Positions 1-7,529 are shown, counted from the first letter of the stretch. The stretch is DNA of 11,499 nt from Tubulinosema ratisbonensis (GCA_004000155.1 RCSS01000033.1:1-11499); one strand, 5' to 3'. Translations and numbers: made by a program. The notes: generated by a model from the letters alone, not told the origin.

Positions 1-28
1 AAAAAAGAAAATTCCATAAATAAATTTA

Positions 29-892
29 TTAACCTACCAAATTAAATCCCATCCCAATACAAGTATCTTTCTTTCTTAAATCACTTTCCACACTCAAATA
101 CATCATAAGATTATCAGCAAGCCTTTCTTCTAAAGTGGTGTAAAGCCTTAGATTAGAGTCCAACTGACTTTTAATAACAGATTTTTTGGTGTTTAAATTA
201 AAAAAAGCTGTGCTAAAATATTCTTTGGAAAGTAAAGAATAATTAAAATCAATCCCGGATTGAAATTTATTNCNAAATTTCTTTAAAAATGANACGTTAA
301 GAGCAGTTAATTGCTGAAGTGTCAGNGCAAACTCAGAATTTTTTATCAAAGTTTTCATTGAAAATCCTAACCCNAATTCACATCCTTTATTTTTTTCTGA
401 GGTAATAACACTTTCAATGCCAAAGTAAGTATTTTTAACTTTGTTTAAGTAATTTACAACATAAATTGGCTGAATACCTTTGATCGCAGGACAAATAATT
501 TTAGTTCCTAAGTTACCGTTCAGAAAAGGAAAATTTAACTCTAATTGCGAAAAACTACCATTAGTTTTTGAGTAAATAGAATGAATCTTTAACAAAATTT
601 GATTAACTCTTAAATTAACCCTGTTTTGTAAATTTTTTTCTTGGTCTATAGTGGTTTGTAAGAAGAAATTTGGTTTGAAAAAAGTACCAGTCACCGAAAA
701 AAAGTTTTGACACTTGTCAGATTGTAAGAATGAAGTGGTCAATCCAAAAGTAGAGCTAATTTGTTTAGTTAAGTCTGATCTTAAACCGGTGAATGTGTTT
801 GGTGACAATGATTTTAGCTCTATGAATGATTCGTAGGTTTGTTGTGTTTTGTCTGTGAATAAAAATGATTTTATTTTTGAAAAGAAAGACAT
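29..892 (-). CDS. tom40: Tom40-like mitosomal outer-membrane import channel
   Basis: 287 residues, complete from ATG to TAA. Tom40 is the beta-barrel pore that admits precursor proteins through the outer membrane of mitochondria; in microsporidia it would serve the mitosome. What is seen: residues 20-58 align with the conserved Tom40 start (aromatic-acidic helix, then a G-x-x-x-x-hydrophobic strand), followed by alternating polar/hydrophobic strands to the end. Residues 242-258 (QLDSNLRLYTTLEERL region) match the conserved last-but-one strands of Tom40 (V-D-S-N ... T-L-E-K-K-L in animals). The C-terminus, CIGMGFNL at 278-285, fits the sorting beta-signal (polar-x-Gly-x-x-hydrophobic-x-hydrophobic) read by the SAM/TOB complex. 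The N-terminal extension before the barrel found in yeast and animals is nearly absent. Five N bases give unknown residues at 173, 189, 200 and 207. VDAC is the main alternative, but the VDSN-TLE signature favours Tom40. Confidence 0.85.
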   Translation of the reverse strand: MSFFSKIKSFLFTDKTQQTYESFIELKSLSPNTFTGLRSDLTKQISSTFGLTTSFLQSDKCQNFFSVTGTFFKPNFFLQTTIDQEKNLQNRVNLRVNQILLKIHSIYSKTNGSFSQLELNFPFLNGNLGTKIICPAIKGIQPIYVVNYLNKVKNTYFGIESVITSEKNKGCEXGLGFSMKTLIKNSEFXLTLQQLTALNXSFLKKFXNKFQSGIDFNYSLLSKEYFSTAFFNLNTKKSVIKSQLDSNLRLYTTLEERLADNLMMYLSVESDLRKKDTCIGMGFNLVG

Positions 893-1201
893 GAAAATAT
901 TTAATTTTAATTTAAATATTGAATAATTTATTAATTACTTTATTATTTTATTAAAAATTAATATTTAAATTAAAAGTAATTTTTTTTTCGATTAAAAAAT
1001 TATTTAAGTAAAAATAAATTAATTTTTTGATAAATAATTTAATAAATGAGTTTATTAATTTAAGTAAGAATAAATTATTTTATAAATTCACTTATTAAAA
1101 TAAATAAGTTTATTATTAAATATTTTATTTATTTAAATTATAAAATAATTAAAAAAATCATAAATTTTAATGTAAATTTCTTATAAAAAAATTTTTAAGT
1201 A
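893..1201. other. AT-only spacer between eIF3b and tom40
   Basis: About 309 bases of almost pure A/T between the eIF3b stop and the tom40 start, both genes being on the minus strand. It must hold the eIF3b 3' end and the tom40 promoter. No reading frame, RNA gene or CCC-type motif is visible near the tom40 ATG. Several short TTTATT/AATAAA inverted words occur, but words of this kind are expected at such base composition. Confidence 0.7.
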
Positions 1202-2737
1202 TTATTTATTAAAAATACTTTCCACCAATGCTTTCTTCTCTTTTAAGAAAGAAATCCAAAGTTTCTTTTTAACCCCTAAATCATTCTTATCAATGGTATT
1301 TTCTAATATCTCCATATTCAATCCTTTAATCCTCTCTTCATACTCATTTAAAATTCTTTTTTGTATTTCTAAAGAAGGTTCTTCATATTTCATCCACTGA
1401 AAATCTTCTAATTTATAAAAATTTTGCTTCCACAGTAAATTTCCATTGGCTGAAAACACTTGTATCAAATTATTTAAAGTAGAATTAATAGAAAGTGAGG
1501 CTAAGAAACACCCATTCTGAGACCATTTTAGAGTATTACAATCATTATGACTAGTACTACTTATTAACTTACCTTTATAGTAAAATTCAATCATATCATT
1601 TTCATAATCATACAATCCTAACACTCCATTATCATTCAAATCCATGTAAACCTTGTTTTTCTTTTTAATTCTGCNTATTTCTTTGATTAAATTGTTTTTT
1701 CTCTCCAGAAAAATCAATTGAAAATTTTCATCAAACAAAACACAAAAATCATCACAAACCACGTAATTGGTTATTTTAGAAGAAAGTGAGAATAAAAAAA
1801 TGCTTTCATTATAACTTTCTAAAAAATAAAGCATTCTATCTTTAGATTCTTTAGAGTAATAAATGTACAAATAATTTTTACTAAACTTAAATTCTACATC
1901 TAAAATTTTAGGATAAGTTTTTTCTAACATTTTTGTTTTTTTAAATATTATTTTTGGTATTTTATCATTGGTTAAAATGGCACTCATTCCATTTTTTGTA
2001 CCTAATTTTGCTATTCTGTTTTTCTCAACACAAAATCTTCCTTCCAAATCTATTTTCTGGGATAAAAATGGAATATAAAAATATTTTTCTGATTTGTTAT
2101 AAATAACACTGGTAGATTCACTTTCCAAGACACAGTTCATATTTTTAAGATTGTAAATTGTACAGAAATCTTTTCTGTAAACTATAATGAATTTTTCATC
2201 CTCTGTGAATTCTATTTCTGTAATTTTTTCATCGTAAATTTCAAAATATAATTCAAATTCTTTGCCACATAAAATTGTTAATTTGTCAGTCAAAAGTGCT
2301 AAAAAATTAGAAAAAGGGGACACTGAATATTTTTTACATGTAAATTCTTTTANTTTTTTTATTTTGCCAGTCATTTCATTTTCATATAAAATTAAATTAC
2401 CTCCTATTTTTGTAAAAAAGAAATCAAAATCTGTGATTAATTTGCTTGTTTTATTTGTAGGTTCAATCTTTTTAAGGGAATGGTATGGTATATCAGTTTT
2501 GTTAAGAGATTCAAACTCTTTTAGGGAAATGGCTCTGTAATCTGAAAATGATTCATTAATTTCGGTAACTATCTTTTCTATGTGTGCAGAGGAAGGTAAT
2601 TGAGCCAATAAGACATTATTTTCGTAGGATATGTTTTCTTCAGTCAATGATAAATTGTAAAGAGTGTTAAGTGATAATAAAATTGAATCTAGTGGTTCTG
2701 TTAAGTCGTAAAGTAAAATACAATTGTTTTTGTTCAT
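1202..2737 (-). CDS. Translation initiation factor eIF3 subunit b (Prt1 family), shortened
   Basis: 511 residues from ATG to TAA. eIF3b is a scaffold of the eIF3 complex on the 40S ribosomal subunit; it has an N-terminal RRM, a beta-propeller and a C-terminal helix that binds eIF3i/g. Here residues 1-80 look like a worn RRM fold (CILLYDL near the start, ending AISLKEFESL). Residues about 135-445 carry propeller-like strands (YSVSPFSNFLALL at 137-149; LKWSQNGCFLASLS at 403-416, matching the W-S-P-x-G-x-x-x-A blades). Residues 424-454 match the end of the eIF3b propeller (strand ending in x-G-x-L-L, then F-Q-W-x-x-x-x-x-P), followed by a charged helix with KKLWISFLKEKKALVE near the end, as in the R-R-x-x-M-x-x-F-R-x-Y family tail. 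Usual length is about 700, so blades and tail are trimmed. Unknown residues at 129 and 355 come from N bases. eIF2A, a related propeller, is less likely because of the N-terminal RRM and the tail. Confidence 0.78.
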   Translation of the reverse strand: MNKNNCILLYDLTEPLDSILLSLNTLYNLSLTEENISYENNVLLAQLPSSAHIEKIVTEINESFSDYRAISLKEFESLNKTDIPYHSLKKIEPTNKTSKLITDFDFFFTKIGGNLILYENEMTGKIKKXKEFTCKKYSVSPFSNFLALLTDKLTILCGKEFELYFEIYDEKITEIEFTEDEKFIIVYRKDFCTIYNLKNMNCVLESESTSVIYNKSEKYFYIPFLSQKIDLEGRFCVEKNRIAKLGTKNGMSAILTNDKIPKIIFKKTKMLEKTYPKILDVEFKFSKNYLYIYYSKESKDRMLYFLESYNESIFLFSLSSKITNYVVCDDFCVLFDENFQLIFLERKNNLIKEIXRIKKKNKVYMDLNDNGVLGLYDYENDMIEFYYKGKLISSTSHNDCNTLKWSQNGCFLASLSINSTLNNLIQVFSANGNLLWKQNFYKLEDFQWMKYEEPSLEIQKRILNEYEERIKGLNMEILENTIDKNDLGVKKKLWISFLKEKKALVESIFNK

Positions 2738-2747
2738 AAGGGAAGGT
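2738..2747 (-). promoter_or_regulatory. CCC-type motif at the eIF3b start
   Basis: On the minus strand the eIF3b ATG is directly preceded by ACCTTCCCTT. Microsporidian genes often carry a CCC- or GGG-like motif within a few bases of the start codon, thought to mark transcription initiation on very short leaders. The C-run stands out because the surroundings are almost all A/T. Assignment as a signal is inference. Confidence 0.45.
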
Positions 2748-2791
2748 TTATTTTTTATTTTAAAACATTTTTAAAAATGACTAATTAAAAA

Positions 2792-2862
2792 AATATTATT
2801 TTTTATTTTTTATTTTTATTTTTATTTTTTATTTTTTATTTTTTATTTTTTATTTTTTAAAT
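2792..2862. repeat. (TTTTTA)n-like low-complexity repeat in a divergent promoter
   Basis: A run of TTTTTA/TTTTA units between two divergently transcribed genes, eIF3b (minus, start 2737) and SRP68 (plus, start 2885). The whole intergenic gap is only 147 bp, so both promoters must lie in or beside this tract. The strand asymmetry (T-rich on plus) is marked. It resembles a poly(dA:dT) nucleosome-excluding promoter element, which is inference; replication slippage explains its origin. Confidence 0.8.
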
Positions 2863-2884
2863 AAAAATATATTTTTTATCCTCA

Positions 2885-3967
2885 ATGGACCAATTGCATA
2901 AATTAGAACACTCAAGAGAACTGTTTGGTTACAACACAAAAGATTTTAAAAAATATTCTAAACACACAAAAAATCAAATAAAATACTTTAACAAAACAAA
3001 TAACGAAAGTTTTACCAAAATATTGAAATGTGAAAATTTTCTTTCCAGGTGCTATTTAGAAAAAAATAAGAAATTAAAAAGAAAATTAATTGAAAAAATA
3101 ATAAAATTTGCTGAAAANTTTGAAAATGGGTTAAATTTTTATTACAAAGGAATGGCTTATTTTTTAAGTAAAAATTTTAAAGAATCAAAAGAAGAATTAA
3201 TAAAAAGTAGAAATTTTTTTGAGGAAAATCCTATTTTTTTACAAGAAATTGATTATTTTTTAGATTTAAATGCTAATAAATTGAATGAACCATCTTTAAA
3301 GCCAAGCAAAGAAAAAGGAATGTGGAATGATATTGAATTACAATTTAACACCTTAAAAGAAAAAGAAGATTTCTTTTCTTACAAAATTAAAGAGGTAAAA
3401 GGAAATGACTTTGATTCTCTTTTAAAAAATTTTATATTAAAAATACATTTTAGAAAAGAAAATTTGATAAAATTAATAAAAAAATCAAACACTGCCAAAC
3501 TAAAAAATATAAAAGAAAAATCAAAACAATTATTTTTAATTTTAAAAGAATTTCTTTTATTTTCTCAAAAAAATTACATTTCTTCAGAATTTATTGATTT
3601 ATTTTACAAAGACACCCAAAATTTATTTTATTTTTTTAAAAATTTAGAAGAAAGAAATGAAGGAAATTTTGAAAATGAAAAAGAAATTTTTGAATTCAAA
3701 ACACCAACAAATTTTGAAGAGATTTCTGAGTTTATTGAACAATCAAAGAAAGAAATTCAATTTGATGTTAAAAAAGTAAAAAGTAAATTAATGCAACAAT
3801 TAGAAAGAAATATTCAAGTAGAAGAATCCAAAATTNATCTTCCATTTTTACCAGTCTTNTATGATTTAGCATANGAGTTTATTGATTATGAATTAGAAAC
3901 ATCCTCTAAGAAAGGTATTTCTGGGTTACTTTCTAAGTTTTCTTCATCTTTTAGTTTAAAAAAATAA
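2885..3967 (+). CDS. srp68: Signal recognition particle subunit SRP68, reduced
   Basis: 360 residues from ATG to TAA, very rich in Lys, Phe, Asn and Glu. SRP68 binds SRP RNA through an N-terminal helical domain and pairs with SRP72 through its C-terminal part, in the particle that targets ribosomes to the ER. What is seen: residues 12-36 (LFGYNTKDFKKYSKH...) match the conserved start in which a short G-x-x-x-x-D-Y/F-x-x-Y is followed by basic helices. Residues 86-112 (YYKGMAYFLSKNFKES...) match the TPR-like A-Y-x-x-G-x-x-x-F-x-x-x-x-W/F-x-x-A helix pair. The C-terminus is diagnostic: LPFLPVxYDLAxEFIDYELE (319-338) and then SKKGISGLLSKF (341-352) parallel the P-x-x-x-K-P-L-F-F-D-L-A ... S-G-L-T-G-Y-I ending of animal SRP68. 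Most of the middle is compressed: relatives have about 600 residues. Unknown residues at 78, 318, 325 and 330 come from N bases. The start context TCCTCAATG is weakly C-rich. Confidence 0.8.
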   Translation: MDQLHKLEHSRELFGYNTKDFKKYSKHTKNQIKYFNKTNNESFTKILKCENFLSRCYLEKNKKLKRKLIEKIIKFAEXFENGLNFYYKGMAYFLSKNFKESKEELIKSRNFFEENPIFLQEIDYFLDLNANKLNEPSLKPSKEKGMWNDIELQFNTLKEKEDFFSYKIKEVKGNDFDSLLKNFILKIHFRKENLIKLIKKSNTAKLKNIKEKSKQLFLILKEFLLFSQKNYISSEFIDLFYKDTQNLFYFFKNLEERNEGNFENEKEIFEFKTPTNFEEISEFIEQSKKEIQFDVKKVKSKLMQQLERNIQVEESKIXLPFLPVXYDLAXEFIDYELETSSKKGISGLLSKFSSSFSLKK

Positions 3968-3998
3968 AAGAAAATTAATGTGTTTTTTTAATATTTAA

Positions 3999-4535
3999 TC
4001 AAANTAATTCCCAAATTTTTTCTTTTGTTTTTTCAACATCATTTTCTTCTAAAAAAAGGCTTTCAATATTTTTTTTGGTTCTATTTTTAATCAAAATTTT
4101 TTTCTCATCCTTTTCTACAAACTCAACCCCAAATCCTTTAACAACCTCTAAAAATAAAGAATCTTTGTTAGGTAAAAATCCTTGGTTAAGTATTTTTGAC
4201 TTTTGTTCGATCATCTCAGACATTTTTTTTATTTCTTCTTGGATCAAAAAGATTTCTTCGTCGTGTTTTATCAAATTCATAGTTTGGGCTAATCTGTTTT
4301 CTGATACCCTTGCAAAGTCTTGTTCTATTTTCTTTGATTCGAGTAATAGTCTTTTAACTTTGCTTCTTTCTCCAAGTTTTATCTTTTTTTTTGATTTTAA
4401 CTGTGATTCTAGTGAGTCGTAAGTAGATTTGAGTTGATTAATTTCATTTTTTAGCTCCATAAGTTTTGTTTTGATGATTTCTTTGTCCATTCTTTGTTTT
4501 GATGAGTTTATTAATTCTTCTAAGTTACTTTTCAT
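3999..4535 (-). CDS. spc24: Kinetochore protein Spc24 (Ndc80 complex), candidate
   Basis: 178 residues; only the last residue (N base at 4004) is undefined before a TGA stop. Spc24 pairs with Spc25 and anchors the Ndc80 complex to the inner kinetochore. Residues 1-118 are one long charged coiled coil rich in Lys, Glu and Leu heptads. Residues 125-177 form a compact C-terminal domain: SLFLEVVKGFGVEFVEKDEKK (126-146), then ILIKN-R, then IESLF and a closing KEKIWEL. The order L-x-x-x-x-x-G-hydrophobic, a loop with D/E, a strand ending I-x-N-R, then a final helix with IWE mirrors the RWD-like globular domain of budding-yeast Spc24, including the IWE near the end. Length is close to yeast Spc24 (about 210). 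It converges on SRP68 with 31 bp between stop codons, so the transcripts probably overlap at their 3' ends. Spc25 or another RWD kinetochore protein is the main alternative. Confidence 0.6.
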   Translation of the reverse strand: MKSNLEELINSSKQRMDKEIIKTKLMELKNEINQLKSTYDSLESQLKSKKKIKLGERSKVKRLLLESKKIEQDFARVSENRLAQTMNLIKHDEEIFLIQEEIKKMSEMIEQKSKILNQGFLPNKDSLFLEVVKGFGVEFVEKDEKKILIKNRTKKNIESLFLEENDVEKTKEKIWELX

Positions 4536-6734
4536 TATTTTTTTATTAATTTTTATTTAATTAAATACCTAATAAATAAAAAAAATATAATTATTTTTTA
4601 TTAAAGTTTTTAATTATCATTGCAAAAAACTTGGACATCTGTTTACGAGATTATGTTTTTTTATTTCTGAAATAAGAGATTTTAAAAAAAGTGTATTAGA
4701 GATAGAGTTAAAAAAAGGAAGAAGGTCAAGAATAATATGTGTTAAGAACCAATAAGATTTAAAATCAGTAAAAACTGCTTAAGCAAAATCAAAGAAAAAT
4801 TTACTTAAACATAGCGCGTAAACTTATAAGTCACTGTCTTTATTCTTCAGAAAAAACCATGGGCGTGGGATATTAGCGGTAGGGTATGACAAGCAAGAAT
4901 AAACAATTATGGTATTAAGCTAGTTTTTAACGACATTAACAACTATTTTTGTTAAGTGTTTTCATTGAATTTTGTTATTTTTAACATCTTAAAGGTAAAA
5001 TTTTTTAATATTTTTGCCAAAATATATTTAATAACCTGGTATTATTATATTTTAAACTATAAAAATATTATTTTTAGCTAAAATAATTTTTTTATAAAAC
5101 CCTTTTACTTTAAAAGGAATAAAATTTATCTTTGTAGTAGTTCTCCATCGCACGTTTCTTTAGATACTTAAATTAAAAAGATATTATTGAAAAACATTAG
5201 TTTTAGGAGCATTGTTTTTCAATTCTTAACCTTCTCTATTTTATTTTCTAGAGATTTGATAAAAGGTGCTTATATTCAAAATTCATAAAGTTTATCATAT
5301 TACTCAATGAGAATAATACTACCAACTATCATAATATTTAATTCTCTTACATATTTCTCAAATATAATATTAAAATTAATTCGACTTGATTTAAAAATAT
5401 TACATCATATAATTACTATGTCATCTGAAACAGTCGTACTAAACAACTTGTTAGATTCAATATTAAATTTTCATTTTATGTTATGCTAAAGGAATATTTA
5501 TTATTGCAGCGCAATTAAAGATAGCAAAAACAATATATCTTAGTGCATTGAATTCAGTGATTGAAAAATATTGGATTGTTATTTCGTTTAGTTTTTAACA
5601 GTTAAATTTTGTTTTATTTTTGGAGATAAAAAACTAAATCCAAAAGTGCACATTATTTAAATACAAATTTTTATTTGCTTGACTCATAATTTATTCTTGT
5701 AATAAAAGTCAGCAAGGTAAGCTAGACTTATGCTGTCAATAAAATGCATGGGGTTGCTTTAAACTGGCGAAAGACACGGAGTATCATGAGCTATACTTGA
5801 TTAAATATATACATATTTTATCATATAGTTTTTATAATTAGGTATTAATATATTATATAGAAGATATAGCAAAAAAAATTTTCATATATAATTATTATAC
5901 CTAGGCTACAAAAAAATAAAATATCAACTAAAATCAATGTTGATTTAAACTAAATTTTATTTTATTTTTTTAATCTACTTAAATTTTAAAATATGTGCTA
6001 AATATTTTCAAGAGCTGTAAAACATATGCCTAAATCTTTGGATATAGTAAACTTTAAAAATATCATTAAATATTTCATTAAAAAAGATTTTTTAAATTTA
6101 TAGAAATAAAAAAAAGAGTAAAGCATCAATAATTCTCATTAACCTTAATTTTTGTATTAAATTATTTTCTAAACTAAGAAATATTCCACAGTTATATTTT
6201 TTTGTTATAACACATTTTTATTAATATGGAGATATAAATAGGCATTTTTTTCTTAAATTTTATTTGCACTTTGTAGAATATTTTGTATTTGTAATGGTTG
6301 TATAAAATTTTCAGTTTATTTTTTTGTTAAAAGTAGAACATAAAACTTTTTAAGAGAACTTTGACTATAAACTCATTATAATTAATACAATCTATTTAAT
6401 TATAAAAATCTTTTTAAGGTTATTTATTTGATGGATTATGTTTCACGATTGATTGAATATTTTTTTAAACAATAAATATAATTTCTTCCCCGAATCAAAA
6501 GTTTTTTTATAAATTTTTAAAGTATTCATAAGAAAATAGAGCCCTTTTTCCTTAAAACATAATTTTATTTTTAAAAAATTATAGAAATTTAAATGTTGAT
6601 TGGTTCATATTTTTTAAAATTTTAAAAAAAAGGGAAATTTCCTTAAAAGGAATATAAATTTTGACATTTGATCACTTTTTGCTTCAGTAAATTACTCCTT
6701 TTTTAATTAAAAAAAGACTAAAACCACAACCATA
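4536..6734. other. Gene-poor AT-rich region of 2.2 kb
   Basis: No intact gene recognised. It holds a possible decayed coding stretch at 4617-4919 (listed separately), two patches less AT-rich than their surroundings (about 4805-4895 and 5700-5790), and an open frame of 60 codons at 5307-5489 (plus) with no recognisable motif and AT-driven composition, which I do not call a gene. I looked for a tRNA T-loop consensus and for rRNA or snRNA landmarks and saw none. The last 100 bases before 6735 must contain the promoter of the next gene. Confidence 0.6.
4617..4919 (-). pseudogene. Possible decayed protein-coding stretch, unidentified
   Basis: On the minus strand one frame runs 100 codons from just after a stop at 4920-4922 to a stop at 4617-4619, with only two internal stops, where this base composition would give many more. 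The final 53 codons are open and read like real protein: FTDFKSYWFLTHIILDLLPF early in the piece, and the end HNLVNRCPSFLQ. The upstream part contains YPTANIPRPWFFLKNKDSD. Amino-acid use (Cys, Pro, Trp, His) is more varied than in random AT-rich translation. No ATG opens the frame and I recognise no family. It could be an old gene remnant, a transposase fragment or chance. Confidence 0.3.
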
Positions 6735-7277
6735 ATGTTATTCATATATTTCGCATCATTAATTTCAAAAGAAATATTGACAAATTCATTATTTAAATTT
6801 TTACTAATATCATCAGAAGAACTAGAAAATAAAAAAATAAACACTGACCCAACCAAAAATATATTTATTATTTTAAAATACACATTGCTAAACAGTGTTT
6901 ACAAAATAAAATCTCTAAAAAAGATCATTTATCAAATACCAAATCAAATCTTTTTTTTAAAAAAAGATTTCTTTAATGATTTAGTAAACAAAATATTAAT
7001 ATTAATAGAGATCATCAAAATAAGATTTCTTAATATTAAAGATAGATTAACACACAATCTTTTTCTTAAATATTTATATTTGTTTTTTGTGGAACAAAGT
7101 GATATTCTTAATTTATATTTGTTAGAAGAAACAAGTGCTTTTTTAAATATTATTTTGAGTGAACCTGATTGGATAAAAGAATTAATAAAATATTCTTTAA
7201 AAATGATAAAAAATAACCCTCAGTTGAACAAAATTGAATTTAAAGAATCAATAGAAAGTTACCAGGATTATTTATGA
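6735..7277 (+). CDS. Hypothetical helical protein, unrecognised
   Basis: 180 residues from ATG to TGA; I do not recognise the family. The composition is Leu, Ile, Lys, Asn and Phe rich and looks all-helical. There are stretches such as FIYFASLISKEILTNSLFKF at the start and NLFLKYLYLFFVEQ (108-121), but no uninterrupted membrane span long enough to be sure of. Residues 131-166 (EETSAFLNIILSEPDWIKEL... NNPQLNKI) resemble paired HEAT/ARM-like helices, a weak hint of a scaffold fragment. That it is a real gene is supported by its length in such AT-rich sequence, by an ending only 21 bp from a convergent gene (the same tight arrangement as SRP68/spc24), and by a C/A-rich leader (ACCACAACCATA) just before the ATG. 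It could be a diverged part of a conserved eukaryotic protein; no function is proposed. Confidence 0.6.
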   Translation: MLFIYFASLISKEILTNSLFKFLLISSEELENKKINTDPTKNIFIILKYTLLNSVYKIKSLKKIIYQIPNQIFFLKKDFFNDLVNKILILIEIIKIRFLNIKDRLTHNLFLKYLYLFFVEQSDILNLYLLEETSAFLNIILSEPDWIKELIKYSLKMIKNNPQLNKIEFKESIESYQDYL

Positions 7278-7298
7278 AATAAATAAAGTATTTTAAAT

Positions 7299-7511
7299 TT
7301 ATTCATTTTTATTTCTCATATTTGCCACCTCTTTTAAAATATCATTGTACAGCTTAAATGCATCACTAATTCTATCAGAGACTGAGCAAAAACTATCTGT
7401 TATGTTTGTGCATCTGTCCAATTCATCATTTAATGTTTTTAATTCTTCTAAAAGCATTTCAGTCTCTGTTTTTAGTCTTTTTAAGTTTATTATCGAATCC
7501 TGGTTGTCCAT
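7299..7511 (-). CDS. Small coiled-coil protein, possible DASH/Dam1 complex subunit Dad1
   Basis: 70 residues starting at the ATG at 7509-7511; an upstream in-frame GTG at 7518-7520 is not credible as a eukaryotic start. Residues 8-35 form a heptad-like coiled coil (LKRLKTETEMLLEELKTLND region), followed by F41-C-S-V-S-D46 and then L54-Y55. In fungal Dad1 a coiled coil with L-x-x-L-x-x-L-N is followed, at the same spacing, by F-x-S-V-S-D and then a short helix with L-Y; here there is a three-residue insertion before the L-Y. DASH is the ring complex that couples kinetochores to microtubules in fungi, and its subunits are usually this small. The resemblance is short and coiled coils mislead easily, so a Dad2/Dad4-like or unrelated coiled-coil protein remains possible. 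It converges on the unknown gene ending at 7277. Confidence 0.45.
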   Translation of the reverse strand: MDNQDSIINLKRLKTETEMLLEELKTLNDELDRCTNITDSFCSVSDRISDAFKLYNDILKEVANMRNKNE

Positions 7512-7529
7512 TTTCTGCACATAAATTAT

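Noticed and set aside
2262..2540. 92-codon open frame on the plus strand
   Set aside because: It lies wholly inside eIF3b on the opposite strand and has no family signature.
4075..4422. 115-codon open frame on the plus strand
   Set aside because: It is antisense to the spc24 candidate; its Ser/Phe/Ile-rich composition is the mirror of the Lys/Glu-rich coiled coil.
4839..4903. 9-bp inverted repeat TTTATTCTT / AAGAATAAA as a structured RNA
   Set aside because: It falls within the decayed coding stretch, and nine A/T-rich base pairs arise readily by chance here.
5307..5489. 60-codon open frame on the plus strand
   Set aside because: Short, Ile/Leu/Asn-rich as expected of AT-rich sequence, with no motif and no flanking gene context; kept only as a note.
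6639..6652. TTCCTT-AA-AAGGAA palindrome upstream of the 6735 gene
   Set aside because: Six-base arms with a two-base loop; a similar CCTTTT/AAAAGG lies at about 5101. Too short to support a regulatory call.
7512..7520. Upstream GTG start for the DASH-like gene
   Set aside because: GTG initiation is not expected in a nuclear eukaryotic gene; the ATG at 7509-7511 is three codons further in.
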